From Hibiscus mutabilis (taxonomy: Eukaryota; Streptophyta; Magnoliopsida; Malvales; Malvaceae), in the NCBI GenBank assembly GCA_019671005.1, contig CM033714.1, positions 55,041,741-55,105,740 of the forward strand: 64,000 nucleotides of DNA, read 5' to 3'. Made by a program: the position numbers and the translations under genes. How positions within the stretch are numbered: position 1 is the stretch's first letter; each line of letters opens with the position of its first letter. The notes under the pieces are model-generated. The model searched no databases, had not been told where the DNA came from, and worked only from the letters and a program-made list of their open reading frames with translations. Shown in pieces: positions 32,191 through 44,494 of this stretch.

Positions 32191-35002
32191 AAATTATGTC
32201 CTCGAAATTTACGGAAAGGGAACAAAACAAACACAAACCTTCCTTTGTCCAACAACTTTCCCAAATACACTTACACCGCATAACTCCCACAAATTCAATC
32301 GTCTCGATGAGCAACACCTACTTGCTAAAGACCCAATCAGAAACATCCCTTACCAATGGTAAAACCAACAAATTCTCAAGTTTCTCTTTATAAAAACAAC
32401 AACGGGTCCACCAAACCTTGCCACATAAACGTAGGCAAATTTTCAATTACACCTTCAAGCTCAAACCATCTCGATAAAACATGTCACAAAACCGGTCTTC
32501 CCATTCATCTACACACCGTCTATTAAGACTTGATTCGACGCACCATTACAAATTATTTTCTACAAACTTCATTCACGGAGAAACATCGAGAAACACTCAA
32601 CCACTCATATGATATTCGGTTTCTCGTTGTCTCAATTCATTCAAACATTGAATTCTCATGCCGAAACAACGCCAAAATACCAAAAACCGCTTTTAGCTTG
32701 CACCAACCCTTTCTAACATCCAATCATCCCTTCACAAACAATTCTCAATTCACAAACCTTCGTAAAACATCAATAACTCTTCAAAACTATAACCAACATC
32801 AAAGGACCCACTTAACCAATGATCAATCTCAATTCATGAAGAACAAATATTCCAACTAAACACTTAAACTAATTTTGGGTCCAAACTTGTAAAACCAATT
32901 TTTAGATTTTACCAACCAATAAGAAATCATTAGGTTTGAACAACCTAACCATAATTCGCTCTTGAAACCATTATAAAATAATTTAACCCAATTAAATTCA
33001 TTTTAATCACAAATGTTAATAGAAATAATAGATTAAGGACACAAAGTGTGTGGAATGTCAATAAGAAACCATATCTCACTTTGCTTGATAGGAGTACAAC
33101 CAAAATGAGCTTCCCCTTGTATTCAACGTGAAAAGCATTGTTAACTAAAAATCCACCGATTCGCTCAAGTTTAAAATCATTTGGATGAAAAATAGATTAG
33201 AAATAAGCCTGAAAAATCAATTGATCATTGAAAACATTTTGGGAAAGTTGAAAATAGTAAAACAATAGTTTTAGTTGAAAAAATTTTTTAGAAAATCTCT
33301 GTTTTAGAGTAAATATTAATCATCGGTAGTAGTTTTTTTTAAAGCAAAAGAAAATTGAGTTCGTTAAAATACAAAGGGTGCAATTGCTCCCTAAAGATTC
33401 TTAGCCTGTGTCCCATCTCTATTTAATTCACAAAAACCACTTTTAAAACCAAATTTTCTCTTCTCAAAAGTTATCAAAAACATAATTCTTGTTATTTGAT
33501 AAACCAATTAAATAACCTTCCAAAACATAAGCCATGTCCTATTTGACTTATTCTTTTGAAAACACATTCAATTATTAACCCAGAATTAATTCACCGACTA
33601 AACTCAAGCTACGATTCCAAACATAGCCTAGAAAAACATCCAATTCAACATAACATCTTTTGCCACAACTTTGTTAGTGGTGCAACAACCTCTTAAGATA
33701 CTTCAACAAAATTTTGGTAACGAAAAACTAGAGCCAGAAAAACCCATGTACTTCTAACACCAACCTTGATTGCTTCAAAACTAGCACAACTCAAACTTTC
33801 AAGAATCAATCTTTGACACCTTCTACAAACCTTGAGAACTCCAAAGAACCTCATCACTAAAGCTACCTTGCTTACACCATTAGTGCAACGGCCTCCAAAA
33901 AGTCATCCATAAGTGTGAACATATGTATGCATGATTACTTATATGCCCTCATAGATGTCTATGTGTATGTATGCAAAACCTCTAATGTCATTCCCAAATG
34001 TATTCATGTGCTGGAATATTTAAATATATACATATAAGTGTTTATGCACTGTGCATGTTCAATTGTTCACACTTACTAATAGCATTCTCAGGACCAATAT
34101 TCCCTCCACCAAACCGAAACTCCACTTACCCAAATAAGGAACAAACATTATATTTGCTACAAAAGCTTGCTAAACCATTCATGATTGTTGACCAAGATCC
34201 TTCTCGGTACCATTGAACTTGAGAATACCACTACTCTTACTACTCACAAAATCAAGTATTCACAGAATACTCAACTCACCGCAACCTGAATACCACTAGT
34301 GCATTTGTCATCTACTCGGTATAACTATACACCCACACCAGCCAAACGGTCTTAAACACCATTACCATTCACAACTATGCTGATACTTTCGAAAATAGAA
34401 CTTTCGATCAAACATATCCACAAACCAACCATTATCACAATTACATCCTTATGTCATACACTACCTTAGTGCTCTTCAACATGACACAAAAAGGATTCGA
34501 GAGTCGCACTAAGGTATGTCTCAATACGGAACTCAACTTCGCAAATCTAGGACAACCTAGAAAACTCCCTCGAAAGTATTTCAAGAAAGAATTCCTAAAC
34601 AACACAGACATTCAGAACCTAAACATCCTTAAACCTTGGATTACCTCATAAGCCAAAAACTCATCAAACATATTTCAGTCAATTTTTAGACAAACTCCTT
34701 CGCAAAAATCAACTACAACCTTCAATACATTCAGCAACTAACTTCAATTAATATGCATGATTGCATGAAGTCAGAATCCACTAGACGATGCAACAGGGAA
34801 AGATAATCAGACTACGCGACCTTCCCCTAATCAAAATACAGATTCCACAATTTCAGTGCTCACTCTGATTTTCGAAGATGAAAGTCAATCCAAAGCCTTT
34901 TGCATATTCCTTACCTTGACCATCCTTGCAAAAAAGACGTTAGGGACACTATAAAGCTCCCCTTAACAACCAACAACATTGGTCAGGTTTTGATCCTGTA
35001 CA

Positions 35003-35401
35003 TCAACTTCCTTGCCTGATGCGTACATCATAACCTTGTCATCTCAAGCACTCCAAAATCTTCTTAAAATCTCAGTCGTAGCTCTCTTGAGCAAACTTTA
35101 TGAATATTGATATTACTATCAAACATTTGATACCTTACGGTGTACTCATTCACTTACATCACTTCACCAACTTCTTGTCTTCATAGACCATAACATTAAC
35201 AACAACTTCGTTGCTTGGTGCGTACATCATAACATTATCATCTCAAACACTCCAAAATCTTCTTAAAATCTCAGTCGTAGCTCTCTCGAGCAAACTTTAC
35301 GAATTTTATATTACTACCAAACATTTGACACCATACGGTGTACTCATTCACTTACATCACTTCACTAACTTCTTGTCTTCATAGACCATACCATTAACAT
35401 C
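35003..35401 (-). repeat. Tandem duplication of about 199 bp in E4
   Basis: gcgtacatcata occurs at 35021 and 35220. The following blocks (ctccaaaatcttctt, cggtgtactcattcacttac, cttgtcttcatagacc) recur in the same order in both copies with a few substitutions. Confidence 0.9.
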
Positions 35402-35589
35402 GATGGTAATAACCACCTTTAACAAGACAAGTAGTGGAAAAACCCTTTTCAAAAACACCCAAAAGCTCACGAACGAAGGACCCCAAACTAGTAATTCATA
35501 ATCAATTCACATATAGTTATATCAAACAACTACTCAATGTAAGGACTTAATTTCTATTCAAGATAGAAAACCACTTTAATTATACTAAA

Positions 35590-35925
35590 TGTAACACCTA
35601 CCAAACAACGAGAATTAAGCTGAAAAAGTAAGTCACATTGAATAAATTATTTCAAATTTAAAATAAGTATTTTTCAATCTTTGTCACGTTCTATATGCAT
35701 CATAAAGTCCTATGTGATCCAAGACAAACTGCAAAAACTTTTTCAAAAGCATTACAATTACCCAATCAAATAAGATTATCCTAAACTTAAGCATTAAAAC
35801 TAAATGAATAAAATCATGAAACACATTTATCAATGTCTCAAAATAATTAAATTAAACTATAGCAGCAAGGTTGCAAAATCTGGCTCAAATAGACACCAAA
35901 TTACTCATTCAATTGATGCATGAAC
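35590..35925 (-). repeat. LTR-like fragment next to E4's 5' LTR
   Basis: tgtaacacctacc at 35590 looks like an LTR edge. 35875-35925 (ttgcaaaatct...ttcaattgatgc) resembles 28670-28725 inside the other LTR. So part of the LTR appears twice here, probably from rearrangement or a nested relative. The true LTR edge next to the primer site is not identified, and no primer site was found. Confidence 0.4.
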
Positions 35926-37936
35926 ATGTTGTGACCAAGAAATCACATTAGGTTTGTCCAAAAACAAACTCAAACAATCTTACTCGTATTGGAACATTTT
36001 TTTCTTTTAACTTGTCTAGATGCATTATTAAGACCTAAGGTGTAATTCAAGAAGTAGTGGTTTAATTTTTCATTCGATTCGAACGCGATAAGGTTTCAAT
36101 TGCAAAATGAGTACTTTAGGGACCAAAAAAATTGGTCACTAGAATAATCACAAGGACTTACACAAGTTTCAAGTTACCAATTGTTAGTTAATCATATTAA
36201 ATGCCAACATTGATTCAAGGACTAAATCGTAAAACAAACCAAATTACAAGGACTAGTCATGCTTATAAAATTTTACTAACATAAAACATGTATCAATTAA
36301 TTACATACATTTAATATTGCTTATTACAAATATCAAGTCACCATAAACATCATTTTTATTCAATTGTCTTGGAATCATATCACCAAAATGCAAAGAATCC
36401 AATCTTGGTAAAATCCATTAATTGAATTAAGGAATCAGCCATATATAATGCGGACTACCCTAAAAAGAATTTCAGGGATTTTTTAAACTAAAACCAACTT
36501 ATCCAAAAATTCATTTAAATAAATTGACGTGTTTCTAATTTAAGAATTTATTATTATAGGCTCAAATAGTTACATACTAATTAATCAACAAAAAAAATAT
36601 CTATACAAGTAATCTAGAGACTGCTTTATAACAAAGATAAATCATTTTCAAATTATGCACTTGTTGATCAAGACAAAACATAGGTTCAAATGTTCAAATT
36701 ATATCAAATGCTATTATATTGGTAATTTTACTCATTAAACACACATTTATACAAATCAATCTAATTATTATTTAAACCATTAAAATCAAGATTTGATCAT
36801 AACTAATCAAATACAAACCATTAAAATAAAACAATTATATAAATCATTACATACAACATTCAACAAAATAAATATAAAATCAATCAAGCTATAATGACTA
36901 AATAAAGCAATCCAGGACATATTCTACTCACATTACCCTATTACAAATAATATTAATACCATAAACAAACTTTAAAAATATTGTTTACTCTTATACTATG
37001 ATATTCCAACTATATCCGACCATAATTTTTATTGTCAAAAGCCAATATAATCAAACGAAACATATTTACTTATTGTTTCCTTATGCTTTTAAAATAGGGT
37101 AAAATTTTCCAATGGTGGTTTTAAAACAAAATTGAAATTAGATCGGACTAAATAATGGTCCCTTACACCATTTCAAAGCATTTAAATAAACATAGCAAAA
37201 TTTAATACATAAAAATAGTAAGTATTAATAGCACATGTTTCCAAAACAATTAAATTAAATAATGCTTTCATATGGCATTTCAAAATCCATTGGCAAGATT
37301 AGGAAAACTTACTTCCGAGTTTAGCTAAGCTTGCTAGGCTTAAACTAAACCGCAAAGCCATAATTCCAACCCATTTAGAGAGCCAAAATTCATTTGCACC
37401 ATCATATGCATCAAAACACTTTTGCCAAAGTCTCATGCACTTAACATTTTTAAAATTAATCAAACCAAAGCATTTCTCATTTGTTTCCAAAACAAATCAA
37501 GGAAAATTTTCAAAAATATATATATTAAACCATATGCAACATGTATCATTTATCAAAACAAAATCTGAATCAAAACAAAATCCCTTTTTTTCAATTTAAG
37601 CTTTCATTGCATTCAATTTCTTAATTCTATCCAAAAAAGTAAACATGTATAAACCAACGTTATACAACATGATCCATCAACATGATACATTATCAATTAT
37701 CAACTCAAGTGATCATAAACCAAGTTTCAATTTACAAGTTTTTAAACAGCTTGGATAACACGGATTAAACAAGCGTTCTCTCAGAACTAGATTCTAGTTC
37801 AAGCTTGAGTCAATTTCAAGGTACATTCATAATTGGGTGCCATCACCAACCTAATAAAGTAGTTAGATCTATCTCATCTCATTTAAAGAGTATTAGTAAA
37901 AAAAACCCCTCAACCCTAAGCTTGTTAATTTTGGGG

Positions 37937-38487
37937 TTTAGGGTGTTAGTTAAACCTTTCAAGGTTTAGGTTGTTGGGTTTAGAATTTATGATTTAGATT
38001 TATCAATGACTTATGTTTAGGGTTTTATGTTTTATTTTAAACCACATCATTTAAAAATAAAAAATTTAGATTATTATATTTTTGTACCTCACTTTTTTTA
38101 TATGCAACATCAAAACCATTTTGAATGCATTAAACCATGCATTCACAAGTATTTCACATACTTGCATGGATCATATTCCCAATGCATTCATCATCAATAT
38201 ATGATCAAAAACAATATAAAACATACTTTAAAACTTATTATAAATAGTATTATTATTGTAATTAAAATTATTAGTATTATAAAAATAATTTTGTCAAAGC
38301 ACTTGTGAAAACTTTGAAATCTCATCATAGTTTTAGGGTTTAGAGTTTAAATTTAGGGTTTTAGGTTAAATTTAAACTCCCAAAATAAGTTTAAACTTTT
38401 TTGGTTGTTGATAGAATTTTGGGTTTTCACTCACCAAGGGTTTATAGGTTAAAACCTACGCCTCAACCATATTACCTAAACCCTAAA
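37937..38487. repeat. Degenerate telomere-type heptamers in E4's 5' LTR
   Basis: Exact TTTAGGG occurs at 37937, 38016, 38332 and 38352, and CCCTAAA at 38481 (in the run cctaaaccctaaa), with many near matches such as ggtttaggttg. The matching part of the 3' LTR (about 30160-30700) lacks them. Copies are scattered and on both strands, not a tandem block. Confidence 0.8.
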
Positions 38488-39831
38488 TTATAAACATGGA
38501 CCTATCTTCTACAAGAAAACACAAAAATCAATAAACTCTAAACCTAAACTAAAGTCCTAAACCCTTAAATTAAAATATGGACGACTAAATTTAAACCCCA
38601 ACATTAAAATCCATAAATTTTAAAGACTAAACTAAAGTCCTAAAGAACCAATTCCCAATTTCTTTTTCTTTTTAATTTTCAAGCTCCTGGTCCATGCCAT
38701 GTTTCGCAATTATCCATTATTATTTTTTATTTTCATTTTAAAAAATATTATTATTATTTTACCTCCCTTTTCATTAATTATTTTAATACTTATAACCACA
38801 ATTGGCAAGCTAAAAGGCAGCAGCAACCCTAAAAATTCAAGCGTAACTGGATTCTTTTCCTTTTTTTCTATTTTAACTGCCTTGGTTTACATAACCCTCT
38901 TATTTCCCAGATCAACGATTCATATTTGATCATAAATTAACCAAACACATTAGAATCAACCTTCAAGAAACAAATCTAAATTCAATTCAATCAACCACAC
39001 TCCACCAATTATCCCATCTAAGAACTCAAATCTAAATTCAACCACAAAAATAACTCATAATCAAATTAAAACATTTAGATTTCATCTATCAAATAATGAT
39101 TTACTCTTTAGCATCTAAAAATTAAATTAATCCATTAAAATTTATTTTAACATCAAAAGACAATAGAATTGATTGAAAATCAACACAAAATAATTAGGAG
39201 ATCATTAGAAAATCAAAGCTTACCCAAACAAATTATAAATTGTAAACGAAGATTGCTCCTCCAATCTTCCAACGGAAATCTATCGAACATGATGAAAGAA
39301 ATCAAAATCTTTGTGTGGTTATTGATTAGAAATGATTTTGCAAGAAAATGAATAGAAATTGGATTAGAAAATCAAAGAGAATCAAAATGATGTTTGGAAG
39401 AATCTTGAGAGAAAATTTTAGCTTTAGTTTTCTTTCTTTAGAAAATAATAATTGTCATCAAATTCTAATTAGAAATAGATGGTAAAAGATTTATTTAATA
39501 AACGTGCCAAATAATACCATAAAATTATCACTTTAGTTTTTTTACATAAATACCAGTATTAATATTTTACAACATTTTGTAAAATAATCACCATTTGATT
39601 AATTTTTTACAACATTTTGTAAAATAACCCATTTAAAATTACTCAAACTCAATTTCATCCTTTATTAAACTCATTAACTATATTTTTTAAAAATACTTGC
39701 CACAAAAATTTTACCGAAATCAATTTAATTACCCAAATTATTTTTCGAAATGAATTAATTTGCCAAATCCTAACCCAAAATTCCAACCTGATTTTGATAA
39801 TTCACGCGAATCTTCTAGCCTATTTTTCGGG

Positions 39832-39836
39832 GTGTT
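39832..39836 (+). repeat. Target site duplication GTGTT, left of element C
   Basis: GTGTT before C's 5' LTR is repeated exactly at 50216-50220 after its 3' LTR. It lies within the terminal ggtgttaca of E4's LTR. Confidence 0.95.
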
Positions 39837-42640
39837 TGTAACACCCTAAAATTCGGTCTAGTCGGAATTGGGTTCCGGTGATCGGAAACCTATGTCGGGA
39901 ATGTCCAAATATTGTATTGATGTTGACTATAGGGTCAATTGTATCGGTAGTGGACTCTAATTGAGTCGAATCATTGGTTAAGGACCACATTGAATGTATT
40001 GGAAACCATTTAATGGCTAAATTGTAAGAATTAAAGGGTTGGGGACAAAACAATAGTCTACCAAGAGTTGAGGGACTAATCTTGCGATTAACCCCTCCTC
40101 AATTATAAATCAATTCACGTGGGGAAATCTGGTGACTTTCCTTCATATGAAGGAAAGCTAAATCCATAAAATAGATGGATAACTAAGTTTGGAAGGTTAA
40201 CCGTAAACCTTCCTAAGCAAGCACCTCACTAAACATCATCTCCTATCTAAGCAAGCACCTCCATTGGAGCTTGACTCAAGCTTGACTTTTCTTCGATTTA
40301 TTACTATCAAAACGTTGCTAGTGATGGGGTAAGCTATAATCCTCAATCGACCATTGAATTCCGTGGATAAATCGAGCTTAATCACAAGCTAGGGTTTGGC
40401 TATCCAGGGAGTTTGCTAGCTAATAGCTATTTTGAGCTTCGATATTGGTTTTGATATCGTAATATTGATTTCAGTATTGTATTATTGAATCTAATCGAAA
40501 CCTATCGTTTTTCCTAGCTCAAGAAGTTGGTAGAGATCATCCACTGTCACCAATGAAAGCTAGAAATAGGGGAATTTCTATCTGGGTGCCTTGAAAGCTT
40601 CGGATTATCGAGGTGAGTGTAGTCAGAGTCTCGAGATTAGGCTCGATGCCTTTCCCGACTTCATTGTTAATAAAATTACCATTGCCAACCCCGTTGTTAG
40701 GGATTATTGCATCGAATCACTTATCGGACATTATGGTAAGTATTGGTAAGCTATCATGTCGAGTATTAATCATTGTCATTGTCATCGTTATTGTTATTGA
40801 ACACCAGACATAAGTATCATTATCGTTAATGAATATTGCTATTGTCATTACCATCGCCATTATCATTGAACCATGAACGTGTAGGACATTGGCATAGCAT
40901 CGATATAGCATTGGTATAGCACTCATGTAGCCATTGTCATTGACCATTGATGTTAGCATCGTTCTTGTTATCAAAATATTGCAAATGAACCATCAATCAT
41001 CGTTGATGTCATTGTGATCATTGGGCATTGCCATTACTATTGATTTTGCCATTAAACTTAGACATCGAAATATAGATTATTATTATGAACATTGAACATG
41101 GCTATTGATATTGAACATGAATTATCGATTTTGTTACTGAACCTTGGATTCGAGGGACATTGGATACAATTGCCATGCCATAGAATTCATGACCTCAGTG
41201 TACGGGTGAACTACGATCCTAGGGCTACGGCCTATATTGATTTGGTGAGGCGGAGGGATGTGTTGTGGTATTGGTCATATTGGCGAGGAGGAGGGAATAG
41301 ACCATTTATTGATTTGGCGAGGTGTAGGAATTCGCGTATCCACTATTCGGAATTGATCCAAGGGCTATAGATGAAATATGGACTTATTGTTATTGAACAT
41401 GAACATTGCATTGCTATTATAGATCTATGGCATTGTTAATGGAGAGACATGAATTGTGATGCACTTCCATGACATTGTGTTATTTTTGACTATCTCACTA
41501 GGCAAATATGCCTAACGCATTGCATTTCATCCATTTCAGGTTAAGAGATTCAAGTCGAAAGATCGGAGAAGTTGTCGTGTTGAACAAGTCACAAGCAAGT
41601 TCAAGTGATGTATATCGTACCTATGAACTCCTAGTAAGGTGGCAAAGTAGTTAGAAGAGTCATTTAGAGTCCTTTCTATATGTGTATAACGTGCTTGTGG
41701 TGTAACAGTGGCTAATGCCCTAAAGGCCCTTTTGAAGTGGCTTAAAAGTGACTAAAATATGCATATTTGGCTCAAAAGGTAAAAACAAGGTAAACGGATT
41801 CAGATTAACACGAAATTTGGCATGCTAGTAGTTTTTGTGGATTAAAACTCGTTGGTAATGTTTCATTACATTTGGACCATGATAGGTAGGTCAATTCGAA
41901 TATAAACCAGCAAAAATATGTTATCTTAGTGCAGGGCGTATCGTACGGTGGATGGGGTATCGATACAGCCTTGCATATTTGGTCAGGTCAACGTTGGTCA
42001 ACAAGGGGAGTATCGATACATCCTAGGCGTATCGGTACGAGTTTTGGATACGGCATCTTGGGATCAAAAATGGTATCGATACGGGGTGAAGGCGTACCGA
42101 TACGAAGTCAACATGGTCAACTAGTATCGGTACGGCCCTCAACCGTATCTATACAGGTGTATTGAAATTGAATCTAAATTTGGGAATTAGATTAAGGCGT
42201 ACCGATACAGCTCTAAGGGTATCGGTATGGTGACAGATAAATCGGTTAAAAGGGTGAAGAACACAGTTTTGCATTGTTTACATTTTAGTCACTAATTTGT
42301 TTGCAAGGCTTAATTGAATGGTCAAACGAACTCCGAATAATATGAAAATTTCTACACTCTCTGTTTGATTGATGAATTTCATTTTGTTTAGGTTAATTTC
42401 AGAAAAGAACCACTAAAATAATGAAATTACGATTAAGTCCCTAAAGCTTGTAAATGTTGTAAATTGGTCTTATTTGGCTAATCATTGACTCGACGTAAAC
42501 TGATGGCTTGGGTGTAATGCCTTTTCTTGTATGTTAAGCCTAGTATCATTGTTCATGAAAATATCGTATCATCCTCCTCTTAGTTCATCAGTAACTTACT
42601 CTGACCCAGTTTTTGACCAGGCCGGGAAGGGAATGTTACA
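39837..42640 (+). repeat. 5' LTR of element C
   Basis: It starts TGTAACACCC and ends GGGAATGTTACA. It contains an ATTG/CATYG low-complexity stretch (40740-41110), a chance open frame at 41092-41370, and paired palindromes at 41938-42228. Confidence 0.95.
41938..42228. repeat. Five pairs of 10-bp palindromes in C's 5' LTR
   Basis: GTATCGATAC occurs at 41957, 42010 and 42073; GTATCGGTAC at 42029 and 42124; GTACCGATAC (its reverse complement) at 42094 and 42199; GTATCTATAC at 42145; GTATCGGTAT at 42219; and a 9-bp remnant GTATCGTAC at 41938. They fall into pairs whose starts are 19, 19, 21, 21 and 20 bp apart. The 3' LTR keeps the same layout at about 49507-49800 with some sites mutated. Confidence 0.9.
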
Positions 42641-42644
42641 TTTG

Positions 42645-42660
42645 TGGTATCATAGCTAGA
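42645..42660 (+). other. Primer binding site, tRNA-iMet type (element C)
   Basis: TGGTATCATAGCTAGA, four bases after the LTR end, matches the plant initiator tRNA-Met complement TGGTATCAGAGC with one change within the first 12 bases. This is the usual site of Tekay/Del elements. Confidence 0.85.
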
Positions 42661-42785
42661 GTTTAATCAATTCTAGAACTTATGCAAATCTTATTGCATG
42701 GTTATAGTGATACTTTGCCACCTAGGAGTGTTACATTATGTATATTGTGACTTGTCGACTAATCCGATCTCTTTATGTTATAGTT

Positions 42786-44088
42786 ATGTCTGAGACAAAT
42801 GAGGCTCGCATTCACGAGCATGCCACCGGCTCCTCGACCCATGATGAGGAAGTGAGGGGGGACCCACCGAACCCACCTAATCACCCAGCTCAGCATGCTG
42901 AGCTAGTGGTGCCTAATGCACAGGCAGAATGCTATCAGAACATGGCTGACATGTTCAAGAAATTCATGGCTTCTATGACGGTCGAGACGGTGGTGCAACC
43001 AACCCCACCCGTTGTCCAGTACATTTGAGCCCCTATTGATAAGTTGGCGTCACTTAGAGCCTACACCTTACCGGACAGGATGATGACAATCCAAAGACTG
43101 CGAAATACTGGCTAGACAACACGGTAAAGAACCTTAACAAACAACTGTAGTGTTTGGACAAGCACAAGATGGAGTGCGCCCTTGCATTGTTAGCTGATGA
43201 AGCCTTGCAGTGGTGCGAGACCACTACTCTTCCGTTCCTGAAGAATTGGTCACTTGGGAGTTCTTCCTTCAAGAATTCTGAAATAAGTATATTAGCGAGT
43301 ATTATCTCGTAGAAAGACGCAGTATGTTTCTCCACTTGAAACAAGGCGGTTGACATGTTGAGCAGTACATTCATGATTTCTGCAAGTATTACCGTTATGG
43401 TGCAAAATACATTAAGAAGGAATAAGACAAGTGCAAGATGTTTATCCCTAGGCTTAGTGATAAATTATGCCCAATGTTTACTGTCTTGGGGATTACCGAT
43501 TTCCAAGATATTGTGAACCGAGTCAAGGCCACTGAAGCTGCACATAAGACCTTGAGGACAAGTGGTTTTAGTAGGTTTGAAAAGAGGTTTAGGGATGATT
43601 CCCGACCTCCCAGGTGGAATAAAAATAGTAAGAATCAAGGCCCCAAGCAAAATTTGTATTCTCAACCTTCCCAATTTGGGAATATCGAGAAACCTCAAAA
43701 GGTGACCTAGACTTTTGCCAAGACGGTCTTAGTTGAAAGTACCAGAGGCCCCAAGTGAAACACACAAAACTCATTTTGCAATTACTGCCAGAAGCGACAT
43801 GTAGGTCAGTGTCGCAAGCAGTCTAGAGCCTTCTTCTATTGTGGCGAGTAGGGTCATTTTATCCGTGATTGTCCCTCGGGTACAACCAAGTCTATGGCTA
43901 CACTGGTAAGTAATGCAACCCCTACCCAGTCTTTATGAGGTAAAGGGTCAAGGCAAGGTTTGTCGGGAGTTACCGGGAAACCTAGTGGCTCTGGCAAGAT
44001 ACCAAGTAAGCAAGAATCCAAGACATCTGCTCAGATGTATCATGTGAGAAGCAGGGAGGCGGATGAGCCCGATGTTATTGCAGGTACC
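42786..44088 (+). pseudogene. gag: Gag of element C, broken
   Basis: The ATG at 42786 starts MSETNEARIHEHATGSS; the frame stops at 43026. The capsid (43030-43440) survives only in pieces across several frames: KTAKYWLDNT-like near 43098 and ECALALLADEA-like near 43170. A longer open piece is 43438-43710 (MFIPRLSDKLCPMF, then FQDIVNRVKATEAAHK). A zinc-knuckle block near 43800-43870 reads FYCGE*GHFIRDCP, with a TAG where Gln is usual and Phe before YCG where Cys is usual. The protein would coat the RNA genome in active relatives. Confidence 0.8.
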
Positions 44089-44494
44089 ATTGAACTGTAA
44101 TCTCATGCTTTATATGCATTGATTAACCTTGGCTCTACTCATTCTTTCATAAGCACTGAAAATGGTTAAGAAACACGGAATGACTAGTGAACCTATAGCA
44201 TCGAAGATCTCTGCAACTAATCCACTTGGTGATTGTGTCACCATAAACTTTGTATGTAAGAATTGCCCTGTGGTGATTCAAGGGATTCCTTTCATGGTTG
44301 ATTTGTTGGCTTTACTGCTCCACGAGTTTGATGTGATACTGGGTCTGGATTGGCTTAGTGAGCATCAAACATGGGTGGATTGTAATAAAAGAAGATTGTA
44401 TCTCTGAGGCCCTGGCAAGGAGAGCATTATGTTGATGAATTCTAGAAAACCATCCTTGTATGTTTTGACAATTGAAGCTAAGGATGGGCCATAA
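44089..44494 (+). pseudogene. pol: Protease of element C, broken
   Basis: The active-site block reads ALINLGSTHSFI (near 44113), where relatives have ALIDSGSTHSFI: the catalytic Asp is Asn. The frame then shifts. 44162-44407 continues with VKKHGMTSEPIA, then GIPFMVDLLALLLHEFDVILG and LDWLSEHQTWVDC, the FDVILGMDWL motif typical of gypsy elements. The loss of Asp alone would abolish cleavage of the polyprotein. Confidence 0.8.

Larger units (their letters stand above)
32191..35925 (-). other. Gene-less interior of E4
   Basis: About 3.7 kb with no frame on either strand that reads as gag, protease, RT, RNase H or integrase. It has a tandem duplication of about 199 bp at 35003-35401 and an LTR-like stretch at 35590-35925. 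A + strand 109-codon frame (32530-32859) has low-complexity composition and no recognisable domain. Confidence 0.6.
35926..39836 (-). repeat. 5' LTR of E4, interrupted at its outer end by C
   Basis: It shares many ordered blocks with 28290-32160: atcacattagg, cattattaagac, ggtaccatca-like, tatgcaacatcaaaac, ccaattcc and gcagcagcaaccc. It has unusual stretches with no match, rich in TTTAGGG-like words (37937-38487). The outer end ggggtgtt (39829-39836) is completed by the last bases of ttaca at 50219-50223 after element C. Confidence 0.75.

Noticed and set aside
41092..41370. A 92-codon open frame in C's 5' LTR, repeated in the 3' LTR (48662-48940)
   Set aside because: The frame is present twice only because LTRs are duplicated. 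It starts in ATTG-type simple sequence, matches no known domain and lies in LTR DNA. I treat it as a chance frame.
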